Below, in pieces: positions 9,757 to 18,700 of a stretch of 64,000 nucleotides of DNA. Positions within the stretch are counted from its first letter, which is position 1, and each line of letters opens with the position of its first letter. The translations under genes were made by a program, and so were the position numbers. Under the pieces are notes generated by a model, which was given only the letters and a program-made list of their open reading frames with translations, was not told the origin of the DNA and made no database searches. Source of the stretch: JADJQU01 sp035490315 (lineage in GTDB: Bacteria; Planctomycetota; UBA1135; GCA-002686595); the NCBI GenBank assembly GCA_035490315.1, contig DATHET010000191.1, forward strand, positions 3,087 to 67,086. Reading direction: 5' to 3'.

Positions 9757-10602
9757 ATGTCTCCGCTGGGCCTGTTCGTCCTGACCGCGTCGGCGATGCT
9801 GGCCTTCGCGGCGAATTCGATCCTGTGCCGGCTCGCGCTGCGCGAGACCGAGATCGACGCGGCGAGCTTCACCAGCGTGCGGATCGTGTCCGGCGCCGTG
9901 GCCTTGTGGCTGATCGCACGCTCGCGCGAGAAGCGCGCGCTGCGCGAAGGCAGCTGGATCTCGGCGGCGGCGCTCTTCGCCTACGCGATCGCTTTCTCGT
10001 TCGCCTACCGCGAGCTCACGGCCGGGACCGGTGCACTGCTTCTGTTCGGCGCGGTGCAGATGTGCATGATCCTGTGGGGCTGGCGCGCTGGCGAGCGACC
10101 GAGCTGGATCCAGGCCCTCGGCCTCGCCTCGGCCTTCGCCGGTCTCGTCTGGCTCGTGTGGCCGGGGATTTCCGCTCCGCCAATCCAAGCTGCGGCCTCG
10201 ATGGTCGGGGCTGGAGTCGCGTGGGGGGCCTATTCGCTGCGCGGCCGAGGCTCGGCCAATCCGCTGCGCGAGACCGCGGGCAATTTCCTGCGCGCCGTGC
10301 CCTTCGCCCTGATCGTCAGCGCGATCTTCATTGGCCAGGCGCGCTTCGACGCGAGGGGCGTGCAGTACGCGATCGTTTCCGGGGCGCTGACCTCCGGCGC
10401 GGGCTACGCGATCTGGTACGCGGCCCTGCGCGGGCTCGACGCGACGCGCGCGGCCACGGTGCAATTGTGCGTCCCGCTGCTCGCGGCGATCGCCGGGGTG
10501 GTCCTCTTGGGAGAGCAATTCAGCGCGCGCCTGTCGATCGCTTCCCTCGCGATTCTCGGCGGCATTGGCCTCGTGATCGTGCGCCGCCGGCCAGCCCGCT
10601 GA
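9757..10602 (+). CDS. EamA/DMT-family transporter
   Basis: A 281-residue integral membrane protein with about ten hydrophobic segments in two similar halves, the layout of drug/metabolite transporter (EamA) permeases. Recognisable features are the GTGALLLFGAVQM region after the fourth helix of repeat one and the matching AATVQLCVPLLAAIAGVVLLGE in repeat two. The substrate cannot be read from sequence; family members export amino acids, nucleosides or other small metabolites. It starts 26 bp after prfB on the same strand, but nothing links the two functionally. Confidence 0.85.
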   Translation: MSPLGLFVLTASAMLAFAANSILCRLALRETEIDAASFTSVRIVSGAVALWLIARSREKRALREGSWISAAALFAYAIAFSFAYRELTAGTGALLLFGAVQMCMILWGWRAGERPSWIQALGLASAFAGLVWLVWPGISAPPIQAAASMVGAGVAWGAYSLRGRGSANPLRETAGNFLRAVPFALIVSAIFIGQARFDARGVQYAIVSGALTSGAGYAIWYAALRGLDATRAATVQLCVPLLAAIAGVVLLGEQFSARLSIASLAILGGIGLVIVRRRPAR

Positions 10603-10817
10603 ACGCGCGGCCCTGGGAAATCCGTTCCTCTTTGATCTCGGCTTGGGGACTACAACCCCTTTCTTGGGGTCGAAAAGCGCGGTCTTGCTGGATCCGGTAG
10701 GAGGCCCCCCGATTTTCTTGGGCACGTTTTTCGTTCTTAGTCCAAGCTGGAAAGGCGCTACCCCCAGCGCTCTGTCCCTCTGTTTCAGCGGCCCCCGGCA
10801 GGGGCTGGTTCATCCCC

Positions 10818-13800
10818 ATGTTCCGCAACTTGAATTCGCGTACGTCCACGATTCTGTTCACCGCAGCTCTCGCGATCGCCTCGGCAACGGCGGACGCGCA
10901 GGCGCAGCAGCCCTTCGCCGACAACAGTCCGACGCTCAGGCAGGACATGCAGGGAGGAAGTTACAGCTTCCTCGGCGGCGTCGTGGTCGGGCCCTACGAC
11001 GTCCAGAATCCTCCCGTTCCGGCCAACGGATTCGTCTACGGGGTCGAAGCCGCATTCGGGTCGTTCTGGGTCACCGGCGGCGACGGCAGCACCGTGCTGA
11101 ACACCGGCCTGATCTACAAGTACGACCACAACGGCGCGCTGCTCGCGCAGTTCCCGCAGACCTCGATCGCGTCGAGCACCTTCGGTCACCGCGACGGCGA
11201 AGCGGACGAGTTCGCGAACAAGATGTGGTTCGGGGAAGAGACCAATCGCATCGTCGAGTACGACTACAACCCGGGCAATGGCGGTCTGACCTTCGCGCGG
11301 GTCTACACCCTGACCAACCCGCTGCCCGGCCTGTTGCCGGCGACCATCCGCTGCCTTGCGCGCAACCCGCAAAACGGTCACTTCTTCACCGCGAACTTCG
11401 GCACGATCGTGTGGGAGTTCGTGCTCGATCCGAACCTGGTCACCGCGACGACGGTCAAGACCTACGTCAACCCGACCTTGCCGGCCACCGCCTTCGCCGG
11501 CATGGCCTGGGACAGGACGGACAACACGCTGTGGGGTTGGGCGCAGAACGGCACGCCGGCCTTGCAGGCGATCGAGTTCACGGTCGGAGTTTCAGCGCTG
11601 ACGCCGACCGGCCGCGCGTTCCAGGGACAGAACAATCCCGTGGGCTCGACCGCCGGAGGGATGGACCTCTATCCCGACTCGCGCAACCCGGGATTCCTTT
11701 CGATGGTCGCGGTGCACCAGGCCGTCCCCGACAGCATCACCGTCTACGACACCGCGGTTCCCTTCACGCCGCCCCCGTACCACGACGATTGCGCGAACGC
11801 AGCGCTCTTCCCCTGCGGATCGCCGCCGGCCGTGGTCTCCACCCTCGGTGCGACGCAGGATCTGCTGCCCGGCTGCACGGCGCCTTCCGTGTCGCCCGGC
11901 GTGTGGTTCAAGTTCAACGGAACGGGTTACCCGGTCACCCTCTCGACCTGCGATGCGCTGACCAATTTCGACACGCGCATCAGCGTGTTCACCGGAACCT
12001 GCGGCGCCTTGACCTGCCTGGCCGACAACGATGACGGCGCCTGCGGAGTCAATCCCCTGGCCTCGATCGTCAGCTTCAACACGCAGTTCGGAGTCGAGTA
12101 CCGCGCCCTCGTGCACGGCGGGAAACTGGCCTCCGACATGGGCACGTTCCGCTTGACCGAGACCTGCCCCGACTACTGCCAGGCCGGGACCAGCAGCGCC
12201 TGCGGGCCGACGCTCGAGATCATCACGCGCGTGCGCTACGGCGCGATCGACAACTCGACGCCCACCTGCGTGGTCGGCGGGTACCAGAATTTCATGAACC
12301 TGATCAACCCGGCCAGCATCGGCTGCCCGCAGGGAATCATCGTCGACACGGCGAATCCCTTCTCGACGGACAAGGTCAGCGTGTTCATCGACTGGAACCA
12401 GGACTTCGACTTCACTGACCCCGGCGAGAGCGTCGCGCTCGTGGGCGCCCCGGTGGCCCTGCCGACGCAGTTCACGGGCAACTTCACGCCGCCCGTCGGC
12501 GCCCTGCTCGGCAACACGCGCATGCGCGTGGCGCTCGACGACAGCCTGGTCGTCAGTCCCTGCGGATTCTCGACCTTCGCCTACTACGAGGACTACACGG
12601 TCGCGGTGCAGCCGATGGTCGACACCGACGGCGACCTGACGCCCGACTGCCTCGACGGTTGCCCGACGGATCCGGCCAAGATCGCCCCGGGAATTTGCGG
12701 TTGCGGAGTGGCCGACACCGACACGGATGGCGACGGCACGCCGAACTGCAATGACCTGTGCCCGCTCGATCCGCTGAAGATCGCTCCCGGCTTCTGCGGC
12801 TGCAACCGACCGGAAGTCGACACGGACGGCGACGGCACCCCGAACTGCGTCGACGGATGCCCGCTCGATCCGTTGAAGACCGCTATCGGCATCTGCGGTT
12901 GCGGCACGCCGGACACGGACACCGACAACGACGGCACGCCCGATTGCAACGACACCTGCCCGAACGATCCGCTGAAGGTCGATCCGGGTACCTGCGGTTG
13001 CGGCGTTCCCGACACCGACACGGACGCGGATGGCACGCCGGACTGCAACGACGGCTGCCCGACCGATCCGGCCAAGATCTCCCCAGGCTTCTGCGGCTGC
13101 GGGAATCCGGAGACGGACTTCGACAACGACGGCACGCCGAACTGCGTCGACAACTGCATCGCGATCTTCAACCCCGATCAGCTCGACTCCGACAACGACG
13201 GCCGCGGCGACCTCTGCGACAACTGTCCGTTCCATGCCAACCCCAACCAGGTCGATTGCGACGGGGACGGGGCTGGAGACGTGTGCGAGATCGCCAACGG
13301 CACGGAGCTGGATTGCCAGCCGAACGGCATCCCGGACAACTGCGATCCGGACTGCAACACCAACCTGACGCCGGACGATTGCGACATCTTCCTCGGCACC
13401 AGCCAGGACCTGAACCAGAACGGGTTGCCTGACGAGTGCGAAGGCCCGGGTATCCAGTACTGCTTCGGCGACGGCGCCGGCACCCAGTGCCCGTGCTTGA
13501 ACCACAGCAACGGCACGGGCAAGGGTTGCCTCAACTCGACCAACCGTGGCGCGATCCTCTACAACAGCGGTCTCGCCAGCGTGTCGAACGACAGCTCGCG
13601 ACTGACTGCGATCCAGATGCCCGGCAACAAGGCCGTGATCTTCTTCATCGGCGCCAACCAGCTGAACGGCGGGAATGGCGTGCACCTGGCGGACGGGCTC
13701 CTGTGCTTGCAACCCACGAAACGCTATCCGCCGCAGATGTCCAGTCCGACGGGGCAGATCGACATCGTGCAGGTGGTCGGCCTGAGCGGCAACCTGATCA

Positions 13801-13907
13801 CCGCGGGCAGCACCTGGTACTTCCAGGCCTGGTACCGCGACCCGACGGGTCCTTGCGCGCTGGGGTCCAACCTGACCAACGGACTGGGGATCACGTTCAC
13901 TCCGTGA
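10818..13907 (+). CDS. Large secreted protein with thrombospondin type 3 repeats
   Basis: A 1029-residue exported protein with a signal peptide ending near ADAQAQ. In order: a propeller-like N-terminal region (about 35-315), a pre-peptidase-like beta-sandwich with paired Cys (about 318-450), a GEVED-type domain (about 455-595, SVFIDWNQDFDFTDPGE), and then seven or so thrombospondin type 3 units (about 600-875) rich in DTDGDGTPNC. These should bind many calcium ions and be Cys cross-linked. The C-terminal domain (about 880-1029) carries QAWYRDPTGP and LTNGLGITFTP, resembling the ends of the proteins at 15364 and 19478. It is likely cell-surface or matrix-associated; no enzymatic site is seen. 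The internal DNA repetition is coding. Confidence 0.85.
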   Translation: MFRNLNSRTSTILFTAALAIASATADAQAQQPFADNSPTLRQDMQGGSYSFLGGVVVGPYDVQNPPVPANGFVYGVEAAFGSFWVTGGDGSTVLNTGLIYKYDHNGALLAQFPQTSIASSTFGHRDGEADEFANKMWFGEETNRIVEYDYNPGNGGLTFARVYTLTNPLPGLLPATIRCLARNPQNGHFFTANFGTIVWEFVLDPNLVTATTVKTYVNPTLPATAFAGMAWDRTDNTLWGWAQNGTPALQAIEFTVGVSALTPTGRAFQGQNNPVGSTAGGMDLYPDSRNPGFLSMVAVHQAVPDSITVYDTAVPFTPPPYHDDCANAALFPCGSPPAVVSTLGATQDLLPGCTAPSVSPGVWFKFNGTGYPVTLSTCDALTNFDTRISVFTGTCGALTCLADNDDGACGVNPLASIVSFNTQFGVEYRALVHGGKLASDMGTFRLTETCPDYCQAGTSSACGPTLEIITRVRYGAIDNSTPTCVVGGYQNFMNLINPASIGCPQGIIVDTANPFSTDKVSVFIDWNQDFDFTDPGESVALVGAPVALPTQFTGNFTPPVGALLGNTRMRVALDDSLVVSPCGFSTFAYYEDYTVAVQPMVDTDGDLTPDCLDGCPTDPAKIAPGICGCGVADTDTDGDGTPNCNDLCPLDPLKIAPGFCGCNRPEVDTDGDGTPNCVDGCPLDPLKTAIGICGCGTPDTDTDNDGTPDCNDTCPNDPLKVDPGTCGCGVPDTDTDADGTPDCNDGCPTDPAKISPGFCGCGNPETDFDNDGTPNCVDNCIAIFNPDQLDSDNDGRGDLCDNCPFHANPNQVDCDGDGAGDVCEIANGTELDCQPNGIPDNCDPDCNTNLTPDDCDIFLGTSQDLNQNGLPDECEGPGIQYCFGDGAGTQCPCLNHSNGTGKGCLNSTNRGAILYNSGLASVSNDSSRLTAIQMPGNKAVIFFIGANQLNGGNGVHLADGLLCLQPTKRYPPQMSSPTGQIDIVQVVGLSGNLITAGSTWYFQAWYRDPTGPCALGSNLTNGLGITFTP

Positions 13908-13955
13908 CCTGCATCCCGAGCCTCGCGTGACATCACGCGCGAGGCAGATCAGAAT

Positions 13956-13983
13956 GCGAAGGCGCCGACTCCGGCGCCTTCGC
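13956..13983 (+). terminator. Perfect 12-bp hairpin after the TSP3 protein gene
   Basis: GCGAAGGCGCCG pairs with CGGCGCCTTCGC around a 4-nt loop (ACTC), 49 bp after the stop at 13907. An imperfect second inverted repeat built on CCTCGCGTGA lies just upstream (13921-13945). There is only a weak T run (atttc), so this is terminator-like rather than a textbook intrinsic terminator. Confidence 0.6.
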
Positions 13984-14008
13984 GCATTTCTAGAGACGGA
14001 GGTCCGCC

Positions 14009-14653
14009 ATGTCGTCCACGATCCCTCGCGCACTTTCCGCAGTCTTCGCGCTCCTGCTCGCCCAGGCCTGCGCTTCGCACCGTCCCGCGCAAACCGCGAA
14101 GGAGCCGGTCCATGCGGAGCCGCCTCCGGTCGCAGCTGAAAAGCCCGCCGAGAGCCAGAAGCCCGCGCCGGCGCCTGCGACCGCGCCGGCTCTCGAGCTC
14201 GCTGCCCAGCCGGGCTGGATCGCCGAGCCGCCGTCGAGCGGGATGCGCAAGGCCCAGTTCCGCCTCCCGCACGGCGCGGAAGCCGGCGAGGATGCTTCGC
14301 TGGTCGTGTACTACTCCGGGGGTCAGGGCGGCTCGCGCGAAGCGAACATCGAGCGCTGGGTCGGGCAGTTCGAGCAACCGGATGGTTCTCCGTCGGCCGA
14401 CGCTCTGCAGCAATCCGAGCGCAAGATCGCAGGCCTCGAAGTCTTCGACGCCGCCCTCTCGGGCACCTACATCGCCGAGACGGCGCCGGGATCGGGGGAA
14501 CGCGTCAACAAGCCGGAGTGGCGCATGCTGGCCTCGATCGTCGAGACCAAGGACGGGCCCTGGTACTTCAAGCTCGTCGGTCCGGCGGCCACGGTCGCGA
14601 AGTGGGAGCCGAGCTACACGACGTTCATGAATTCGATCCGCCCGCGCCCCTGA
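14009..14653 (+). CDS. Hypothetical lipoprotein
   Basis: A 214-residue protein with a signal segment and lipobox (LLLAQAC), so probably lipid-anchored. A Pro/Ala/Glu-rich linker (about 25-65) is followed by a folded region of about 140 residues with PGWIAEPPSSGMRKAQFRLP and WYFKLVGPAATVAKWEPSY. These segments resemble small planctomycete lipoproteins of unknown function. A GGAGG sits about seven bases before the ATG, one of the clearer ribosome sites in the window. No catalytic motif is apparent. It lies just after the hairpin at 13956 and is probably its own transcription unit. Confidence 0.75.
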   Translation: MSSTIPRALSAVFALLLAQACASHRPAQTAKEPVHAEPPPVAAEKPAESQKPAPAPATAPALELAAQPGWIAEPPSSGMRKAQFRLPHGAEAGEDASLVVYYSGGQGGSREANIERWVGQFEQPDGSPSADALQQSERKIAGLEVFDAALSGTYIAETAPGSGERVNKPEWRMLASIVETKDGPWYFKLVGPAATVAKWEPSYTTFMNSIRPRP

Positions 14654-14671
14654 GCCCGATCCATCGCGCGA

Positions 14672-15217
14672 TCACTCGCGCGTCAGCTCGCACAAGGCGA
14701 GCACCGTGCGCCAGTTCCTGACCGTCGACGTGGTCTGGAGCGCGCGATCGAAGTACGCATTCGACAGCTTCGTGCGCGTGAATCCGTTCGGAGTGTGCAG
14801 GTAGATCTCGCGGCCGCGCAACGCGAACTCATCCGGCGCCCCGAGCTTGGGATCCAAGCCCGCGACCTGCTTGGCAGCCGGCTTCTCGGCGAGGAAGGAG
14901 ACGTGCAGCCGATCGGGATCCGCGCCCGCGCTCAGGAAAGGGTTTTTCCGCGCGACGTCCTGGAGCTCGAGCGAGCTGCGCAGGACCAGCGGAATCCTGT
15001 GCCCGAACAGGGCCTCCAGCTCGCGCTCGATGCGCGCCGCCAGTCCCTTGGCGCGCGAGCCCGAGATCCTGAACCCGACATTGCCGCTCTGGATGTACGT
15101 CCGCACGTCCTGGCTGCCGGCCGCCGTGAACATCGCGGCCAGCTGTTTCATCGGCAGCCTGTTGTTGCCCCCGACGTTGACGCCGCGCAGCAAGGCGATG
15201 TGGAAATCCGATGCCAT
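14672..15217 (-). CDS. DUF1697 family protein
   Basis: A 181-residue soluble protein. It opens with HIALLRGVNVGGNNRLPMKQL, then TYIQSGNVGF, RIERELEALFGH, HVSFLAEKP and a C-terminal TRTKLSNAYFDRAL...RNWRTV. This is the conserved order of the DUF1697 family. The biochemical role of the family is not established. Length matches the family norm. It converges on the lipoprotein at 14009, with an 18-bp gap, and is divergent from the secreted protein at 15364. Confidence 0.92.
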   Translation of the reverse strand: MASDFHIALLRGVNVGGNNRLPMKQLAAMFTAAGSQDVRTYIQSGNVGFRISGSRAKGLAARIERELEALFGHRIPLVLRSSLELQDVARKNPFLSAGADPDRLHVSFLAEKPAAKQVAGLDPKLGAPDEFALRGREIYLHTPNGFTRTKLSNAYFDRALQTTSTVRNWRTVLALCELTRE

Positions 15218-15363
15218 GGCCTCGGGAAGATAGCGAAAATCGGGGTTAACCCTTAGCGGAGTGAGCGCAGGTCCGGGCCCTGGTCACCCCCTGAAACACG
15301 CGGGTCGCGGTACTCTGTGGGTTCGCGGTTTCGTGCGCTCGTCCCAACCCAGCGTTTACCACC

Positions 15364-16413
15364 ATGACCAGCTTCTCGAGCTACCTCCTGCTCTGCGCGG
15401 CTCTCTCGGGCCTCGCTCCCTCCGTCGCGGCGCAAGCCATCAACCTCGACATCGGTCGATACAACGCGGAGCCCTCGCCTAGTTACGGCGCCGCAGCGGG
15501 GCAGGCGGGCATCTGGAACCGGATGATCGTGACCGGTGGTGGGCCGTTGCTGGATGTCACCGGAGCAGCCACGACCGCGACGGTCAGCGCCTCGTCCGCC
15601 CATCACTTTACTTTCGGTTTCGACAATCCGTTCACGACTGGAGATGACGAGCTGCTGCTCGACGGATGTCACGACGGCCTGCTGGACCTGACCTTCAGCG
15701 GCCTGCTCGACGGCGATTACTTCGTCTACACCTACGCGTTCGCGCCCGACAATCCGACGACGTTCATCACCGATGTGGAGGTGCCTGGTTCGCTCGATCC
15801 CATTCAGCCGGTCGGCGGAACTCAATGGAGTGGCGCGCACGCGCTGGGCGCGACCTACGCCAAGCACCGCATCAGCGTCATCGGCGGCTCGTTCCACATC
15901 GTTGCCAGCATCGGAAACATCTACGCGACGGTGAACGGCGTGCAGCTCGAGCCGACGCTGGCGCTGCCGGTCGTCTATTGCACGCCCAAGACCAACTCGC
16001 TGGGCTGCGTTCCGGTGATCGCGAGCAGCGGTACGCCGTCGGCCAGCTCGGGCTCGGGCTTCACGGTCAGCTCGACGCAGAACCGCAACGACAAGGCCGG
16101 CTTGATGCTCTACGGCATCAGCGGCCGCGCGAGCACTCCCTTCCAGGGCGCGACCCTGTGCATCAACGCTCCGATCAGCCGCTCGATCGCCCTCAATTCC
16201 AACGGCACGAGCTGGCCCGCCGTCGATTGCAGCGGCATTTACACGATCGACGTGAACGCCTTCGCCGCGGGAACTCTCGGTGGATCTCCCCTGCCGGAAT
16301 TGAGTATCGCGGGCTCCGTGGTCGACACGCAGTTCTGGGGACGCGACCCGGGTTTTGCGCCCCCGGACGGCTCCTCACTGTCTGCAGGGCTGGAGTACAC
16401 GGTCGGGCCGTAG
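15364..16413 (+). CDS. Secreted protein with the WGRDPGF-type C-terminal domain
   Basis: A 349-residue exported protein with a signal peptide ending near SVAAQA. The middle (about 26-200) is a beta-rich region of unknown function. Residues about 205-349 form a C-terminal domain beginning YCTPKTNSLGC and ending with FWGRDPGFAPP and LSAGLEYT. It aligns residue by residue with the end of the subtilase at 19478 and more loosely with the protein at 10818. The Cys pairs suggest an extracytoplasmic disulfide-bonded fold. The repeated occurrence suggests a shared sorting or surface-attachment role, which is inference. The redoxin gene follows after 13 bp, so co-transcription is likely. Confidence 0.8.
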   Translation: MTSFSSYLLLCAALSGLAPSVAAQAINLDIGRYNAEPSPSYGAAAGQAGIWNRMIVTGGGPLLDVTGAATTATVSASSAHHFTFGFDNPFTTGDDELLLDGCHDGLLDLTFSGLLDGDYFVYTYAFAPDNPTTFITDVEVPGSLDPIQPVGGTQWSGAHALGATYAKHRISVIGGSFHIVASIGNIYATVNGVQLEPTLALPVVYCTPKTNSLGCVPVIASSGTPSASSGSGFTVSSTQNRNDKAGLMLYGISGRASTPFQGATLCINAPISRSIALNSNGTSWPAVDCSGIYTIDVNAFAAGTLGGSPLPELSIAGSVVDTQFWGRDPGFAPPDGSSLSAGLEYTVGP

Positions 16414-16426
16414 TATGGAGACTTCC

Positions 16427-17077
16427 ATGAAGCTGAATATCCTCTCGATCCTCGCGATCGGTGTCGCATTCACTCTCCCGCTCCAGGCCCAGGACCCCAA
16501 GCCCGCTCCGACGCCGCCCGTCGAGACGCCGAAGGTCGAGGTCCTGAAGGTCGGGATGACGGTTCCCGAAACCCAGGCGATGAAGGATCTCGACGGCAAA
16601 GCCGTGAGCTTCAAGGAGCTGCGTGGCAAGGTCGTCATCGTGCACTTCTGGTCGGACCGCTGCCCGGCCGAGAAGCACGGCGATCCGGTGACCAAGGCCC
16701 TCGAGAAGACGTACGCGGGCAAGGACGTCGTGATCCTGGGCATCGCTTCCAACCAGAACGAGCTGGGCGCGGCGCCGCCGAAGGACGCGGATTACTCGAA
16801 GCTCTACACGAACCTCCGCGACAAGATCAAGGAAGTCGGATTCACGCACCGGGTCATCGCCGACCACGGCAACGTGCTGTCCGGTCTCTTCCAGGCCAAG
16901 TCGACGCCCCACTGCTACGTGATCGACCAGAAGGGCGTGTTGCGCTACGCGGGCGCGCTCGACGACAACCTGGACGAGAGCAAGGGCGAAAAGGCCAAGA
17001 TCTACGTGCGCGACGCGGCGGACGCCCTGCTCGCCGGCAAGGACATCGAGGTCAAGGAAACTCGGCCTTACGGCTGA
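16427..17077 (+). CDS. Secreted redoxin (thioredoxin-fold) protein
   Basis: A 216-residue protein. I use the ATG at 16427, preceded by GGAG at 16417-16420 and opening a signal peptide (MKLNILSILAIGVAFTLPLQ); an in-frame ATG at 16415 is the alternative. A Pro-rich linker leads into an AhpC/TSA-redoxin fold: VGMTVPETQAMKDLDGKAVS, then VIVHFWSDRCP with Cys79, then TPHCYVIDQKGVLRYAGAL. Only one Cys sits at the active-site position, with no CxxC, so a peroxiredoxin-like or modified redoxin role is more likely than a disulfide oxidase. It lies 51 bp before the selenocysteine thioredoxin candidate, making a probable extracytoplasmic redox pair. Confidence 0.88.
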   Translation: MKLNILSILAIGVAFTLPLQAQDPKPAPTPPVETPKVEVLKVGMTVPETQAMKDLDGKAVSFKELRGKVVIVHFWSDRCPAEKHGDPVTKALEKTYAGKDVVILGIASNQNELGAAPPKDADYSKLYTNLRDKIKEVGFTHRVIADHGNVLSGLFQAKSTPHCYVIDQKGVLRYAGALDDNLDESKGEKAKIYVRDAADALLAGKDIEVKETRPYG

Positions 17078-17128
17078 AGCATCAAGAAGAAGTGATCTCC
17101 CGTGCGGAGATTGCGACCTGACCATCGG

Positions 17129-17629
17129 ATGCGACTTGCCCTGCTCGTAATTCTTTGCGCGCTTTCGGCGTGCAACCGCGAAGCCACTCCGCCGCCGCTT
17201 CCGCCGGTCGAGATCGTCGGCCTGGCCGGCCTGGAGACGCGCATCGCGAACGCGCACGGCAAGCCGCTGATCCTGAACTTCTGGGCGATGTGGTGAATGT
17301 CTTGCGTCGAAGAACTGCCCGGCCTGGTCCAGGCCGCTGGTGAAGCGAAGGGAACGGAAGTGCTGCTGGTCAGCTACGACCTGATGGGGCCGCGCGCTGA
17401 TCGGGCGACGGTGGCCGCGCGAGTCAGCGAGTTCGCCGCGAAGCGCAACTGGAACGTGCCCGTGGTGGTTTTCGATCCGGTCGATCTCGACGCGCTGAAC
17501 GAGCGCTTCGATCTCCCCGGCGCGATTCCCGTCACCCTCGCCTTCGACAAGTTCGGCCATCTGGCCGACCGCGAGGACGGGCCGTCGGAAACGGAGCGCT
17601 TCGCCGAGATGCTGCTCCACGCCCGCTGA
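17129..17629 (+). CDS. TlpA-like thioredoxin lipoprotein with probable selenocysteine (TGA at 17294-17296)
   Basis: Reading through the in-frame TGA gives 166 residues. The N-terminus is a lipoprotein signal (LCALSAC, Cys15), followed by a Pro-rich linker and KPLILNFWAMW-U56-MSCVEELPGLV. This matches the thioredoxin/TlpA core FWAxWCxxCxxExP, with the TGA exactly at the first catalytic Cys and Cys59 as the resolving residue. Downstream, VSYDLMGP, NVPVVVFDP and the cis-Pro loop AIPVTLAFDKFG are intact in the same frame. A hairpin at 17320-17336 fits a bacterial SECIS. Alternatives are a TGC/TGT-to-TGA nonsense mutation, a sequencing error, or two split ORFs, since an ATG follows the TGA directly. 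Conservation of all flanking motifs argues against decay. Confidence 0.8.
17320..17336 (+). promoter_or_regulatory. Candidate bacterial SECIS hairpin
   Basis: Seven perfect pairs (CGGCCTG with CAGGCCG) close a three-base loop GTC. The loop G lies 31 nt after the TGA, inside the downstream window of known bacterial SECIS elements. Those also carry a G, typically GU, at the start of the apical loop. A lower stem (17315-17319 with 17339-17343) is possible across a 2-nt bulge. The structure was found by eye; no folding program was run. Confidence 0.65.
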
Positions 17630-18121
17630 AAAAAGCGGTCGGATCCCGCGAGGCGCGGTGCTCCGAGCCACACGGCCAGGTCCTTGTTAAAGGCGACCGC
17701 CCGGCGCGCGTTGGAGAAAACGCGTCCGGGCGGTCCGAGTATCGCCTAAGGCAGATGCCCCGTCCCTTGGGCAACTGTCGTCGGCGAGAACTGGATCCTG
17801 AGGTGGCTCCGAGTTGGGAGAGACTCCCTTCGCGGCATGGCGAATCTTGATCGAGCCAGGAGAGTGCCCCGATCCGGATCCGTCTGCTGCCCCAGGTGGC
17901 CGCATGCTTGCGCGTGCGACACCCTCTCTAGACAAGTGCCCGGGGTCGGTTGCCGGGATTCGAGAAGAATTCTGTTTCCAGCGGTCCGGGCAGCCCCGCG
18001 CGCGGCGTTCCCGGACTGCTGTCACGCAAGAAAGAGATCTGGAAGCGCCGGCTCGGGCCGCGCGAGATACAACACGCCCCAGGCTCGCCCCGTCCTCCAG
18101 CAGTCCCGCACATCCATTCGC
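17630..18121. other. 492-bp gap without a recognisable gene
   Basis: This interval follows the selenoprotein candidate and precedes a lipoprotein gene. It holds the hairpin at 17695-17735. The overlapping reading frames here have no recognisable protein features. A promoter for the downstream gene is expected but not defined. Confidence 0.5.
17695..17735 (+). terminator. Long GC-rich hairpin
   Basis: GACCGCCCGG (17695-17704) is matched perfectly by CCGGGCGGTC (17726-17735), with an inner CGCG/CGCG pairing around a loop of ttggagaaaa. It starts 66 bp after the stop of the selenoprotein candidate. Without a T tract it is a hairpin of unproven role, most simply a 3' end or transcript-stabilising structure. 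Confidence 0.5.
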
Positions 18122-18688
18122 ATGCAGACGAAAGTCCTCGTCCTGATCCTGGCTTCGCTGGCTGTCGGTTGCAGCGCAGTCGGTGGTCGCAGCGTTTCGA
18201 AGGACGGGCGCCCTGGTGAACCGCTCGAGCTCGAGCGCTTGCAGGTCGGCAGCGTGTACGGCGTCGGCAGCCGCTTCAGTTCTGACGGGCTGGAATTCGC
18301 GGTCGACGGGTTCGGCGAGGGGCTCGGCAACACCGAGATCGGAAGCTCGGCGGACCCGAAGACCAGCGCGAAGCAGCAGAAAGAAGCCGCGAAAACCATG
18401 CGGCTCTCGCACGCGATACTGCGCTGCCGCGGCCGCCACACCAGCCGCCTGGAGTTCGATTACGTCGACCACGGCGGCGCGGTTGCGCTGGAAATTGCAG
18501 GGGAAAACCGTGCTGCGGCGGATTTCATCACTCTGGACGGAGCGCAATTCCAAGGCGTCCAGGTCAGCGTCGCCGAGTCGAGCACGGCGGGGGTGCGCCG
18601 CGGTCGCGTGCTCGTCACGGGCGCGATCGATCGCTTCGCGATCGCCGGCGCGGACCTCGAGCTCGCGGACGTGCGGCTGGTGCGCTGA
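18122..18688 (+). CDS. Hypothetical lipoprotein
   Basis: A 188-residue protein. I start at the ATG that opens a lipoprotein signal (MQTKVLVLILASLAVGC, Cys17) although the frame is open further upstream. The mature part is beta-rich: LQVGSVYGVGSRFSSDGLEF, then RLEFDYVDHGGAVALEIAGE, and an end with alternating short strands. The pattern suggests a beta-sandwich or helix-like stack. No catalytic motif or family is recognised. Its 3' end converges on the ECF sigma factor gene, with 12 bp between stops. Confidence 0.7.
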   Translation: MQTKVLVLILASLAVGCSAVGGRSVSKDGRPGEPLELERLQVGSVYGVGSRFSSDGLEFAVDGFGEGLGNTEIGSSADPKTSAKQQKEAAKTMRLSHAILRCRGRHTSRLEFDYVDHGGAVALEIAGENRAAADFITLDGAQFQGVQVSVAESSTAGVRRGRVLVTGAIDRFAIAGADLELADVRLVR

Positions 18689-18700
18689 ACGGCGCGCGGT

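Noticed and set aside
12619..13440. Repetitive DNA that could suggest a CRISPR array or satellite
   Set aside because: The repetition is coding and follows the thrombospondin type 3 protein repeat; spacers are not unique and there are no cas genes.
11592..14033. An 813-codon open frame antisense to the TSP3 protein gene
   Set aside because: It reflects the DTDGDG repeat read backwards; there is no start context and no recognisable domain.
17294..17629. Two separate small genes split at TGA-ATG
   Set aside because: Neither half would form a thioredoxin fold, and the junction falls exactly at the catalytic motif; readthrough as Sec explains it better. Kept as the stated alternative in the feature.
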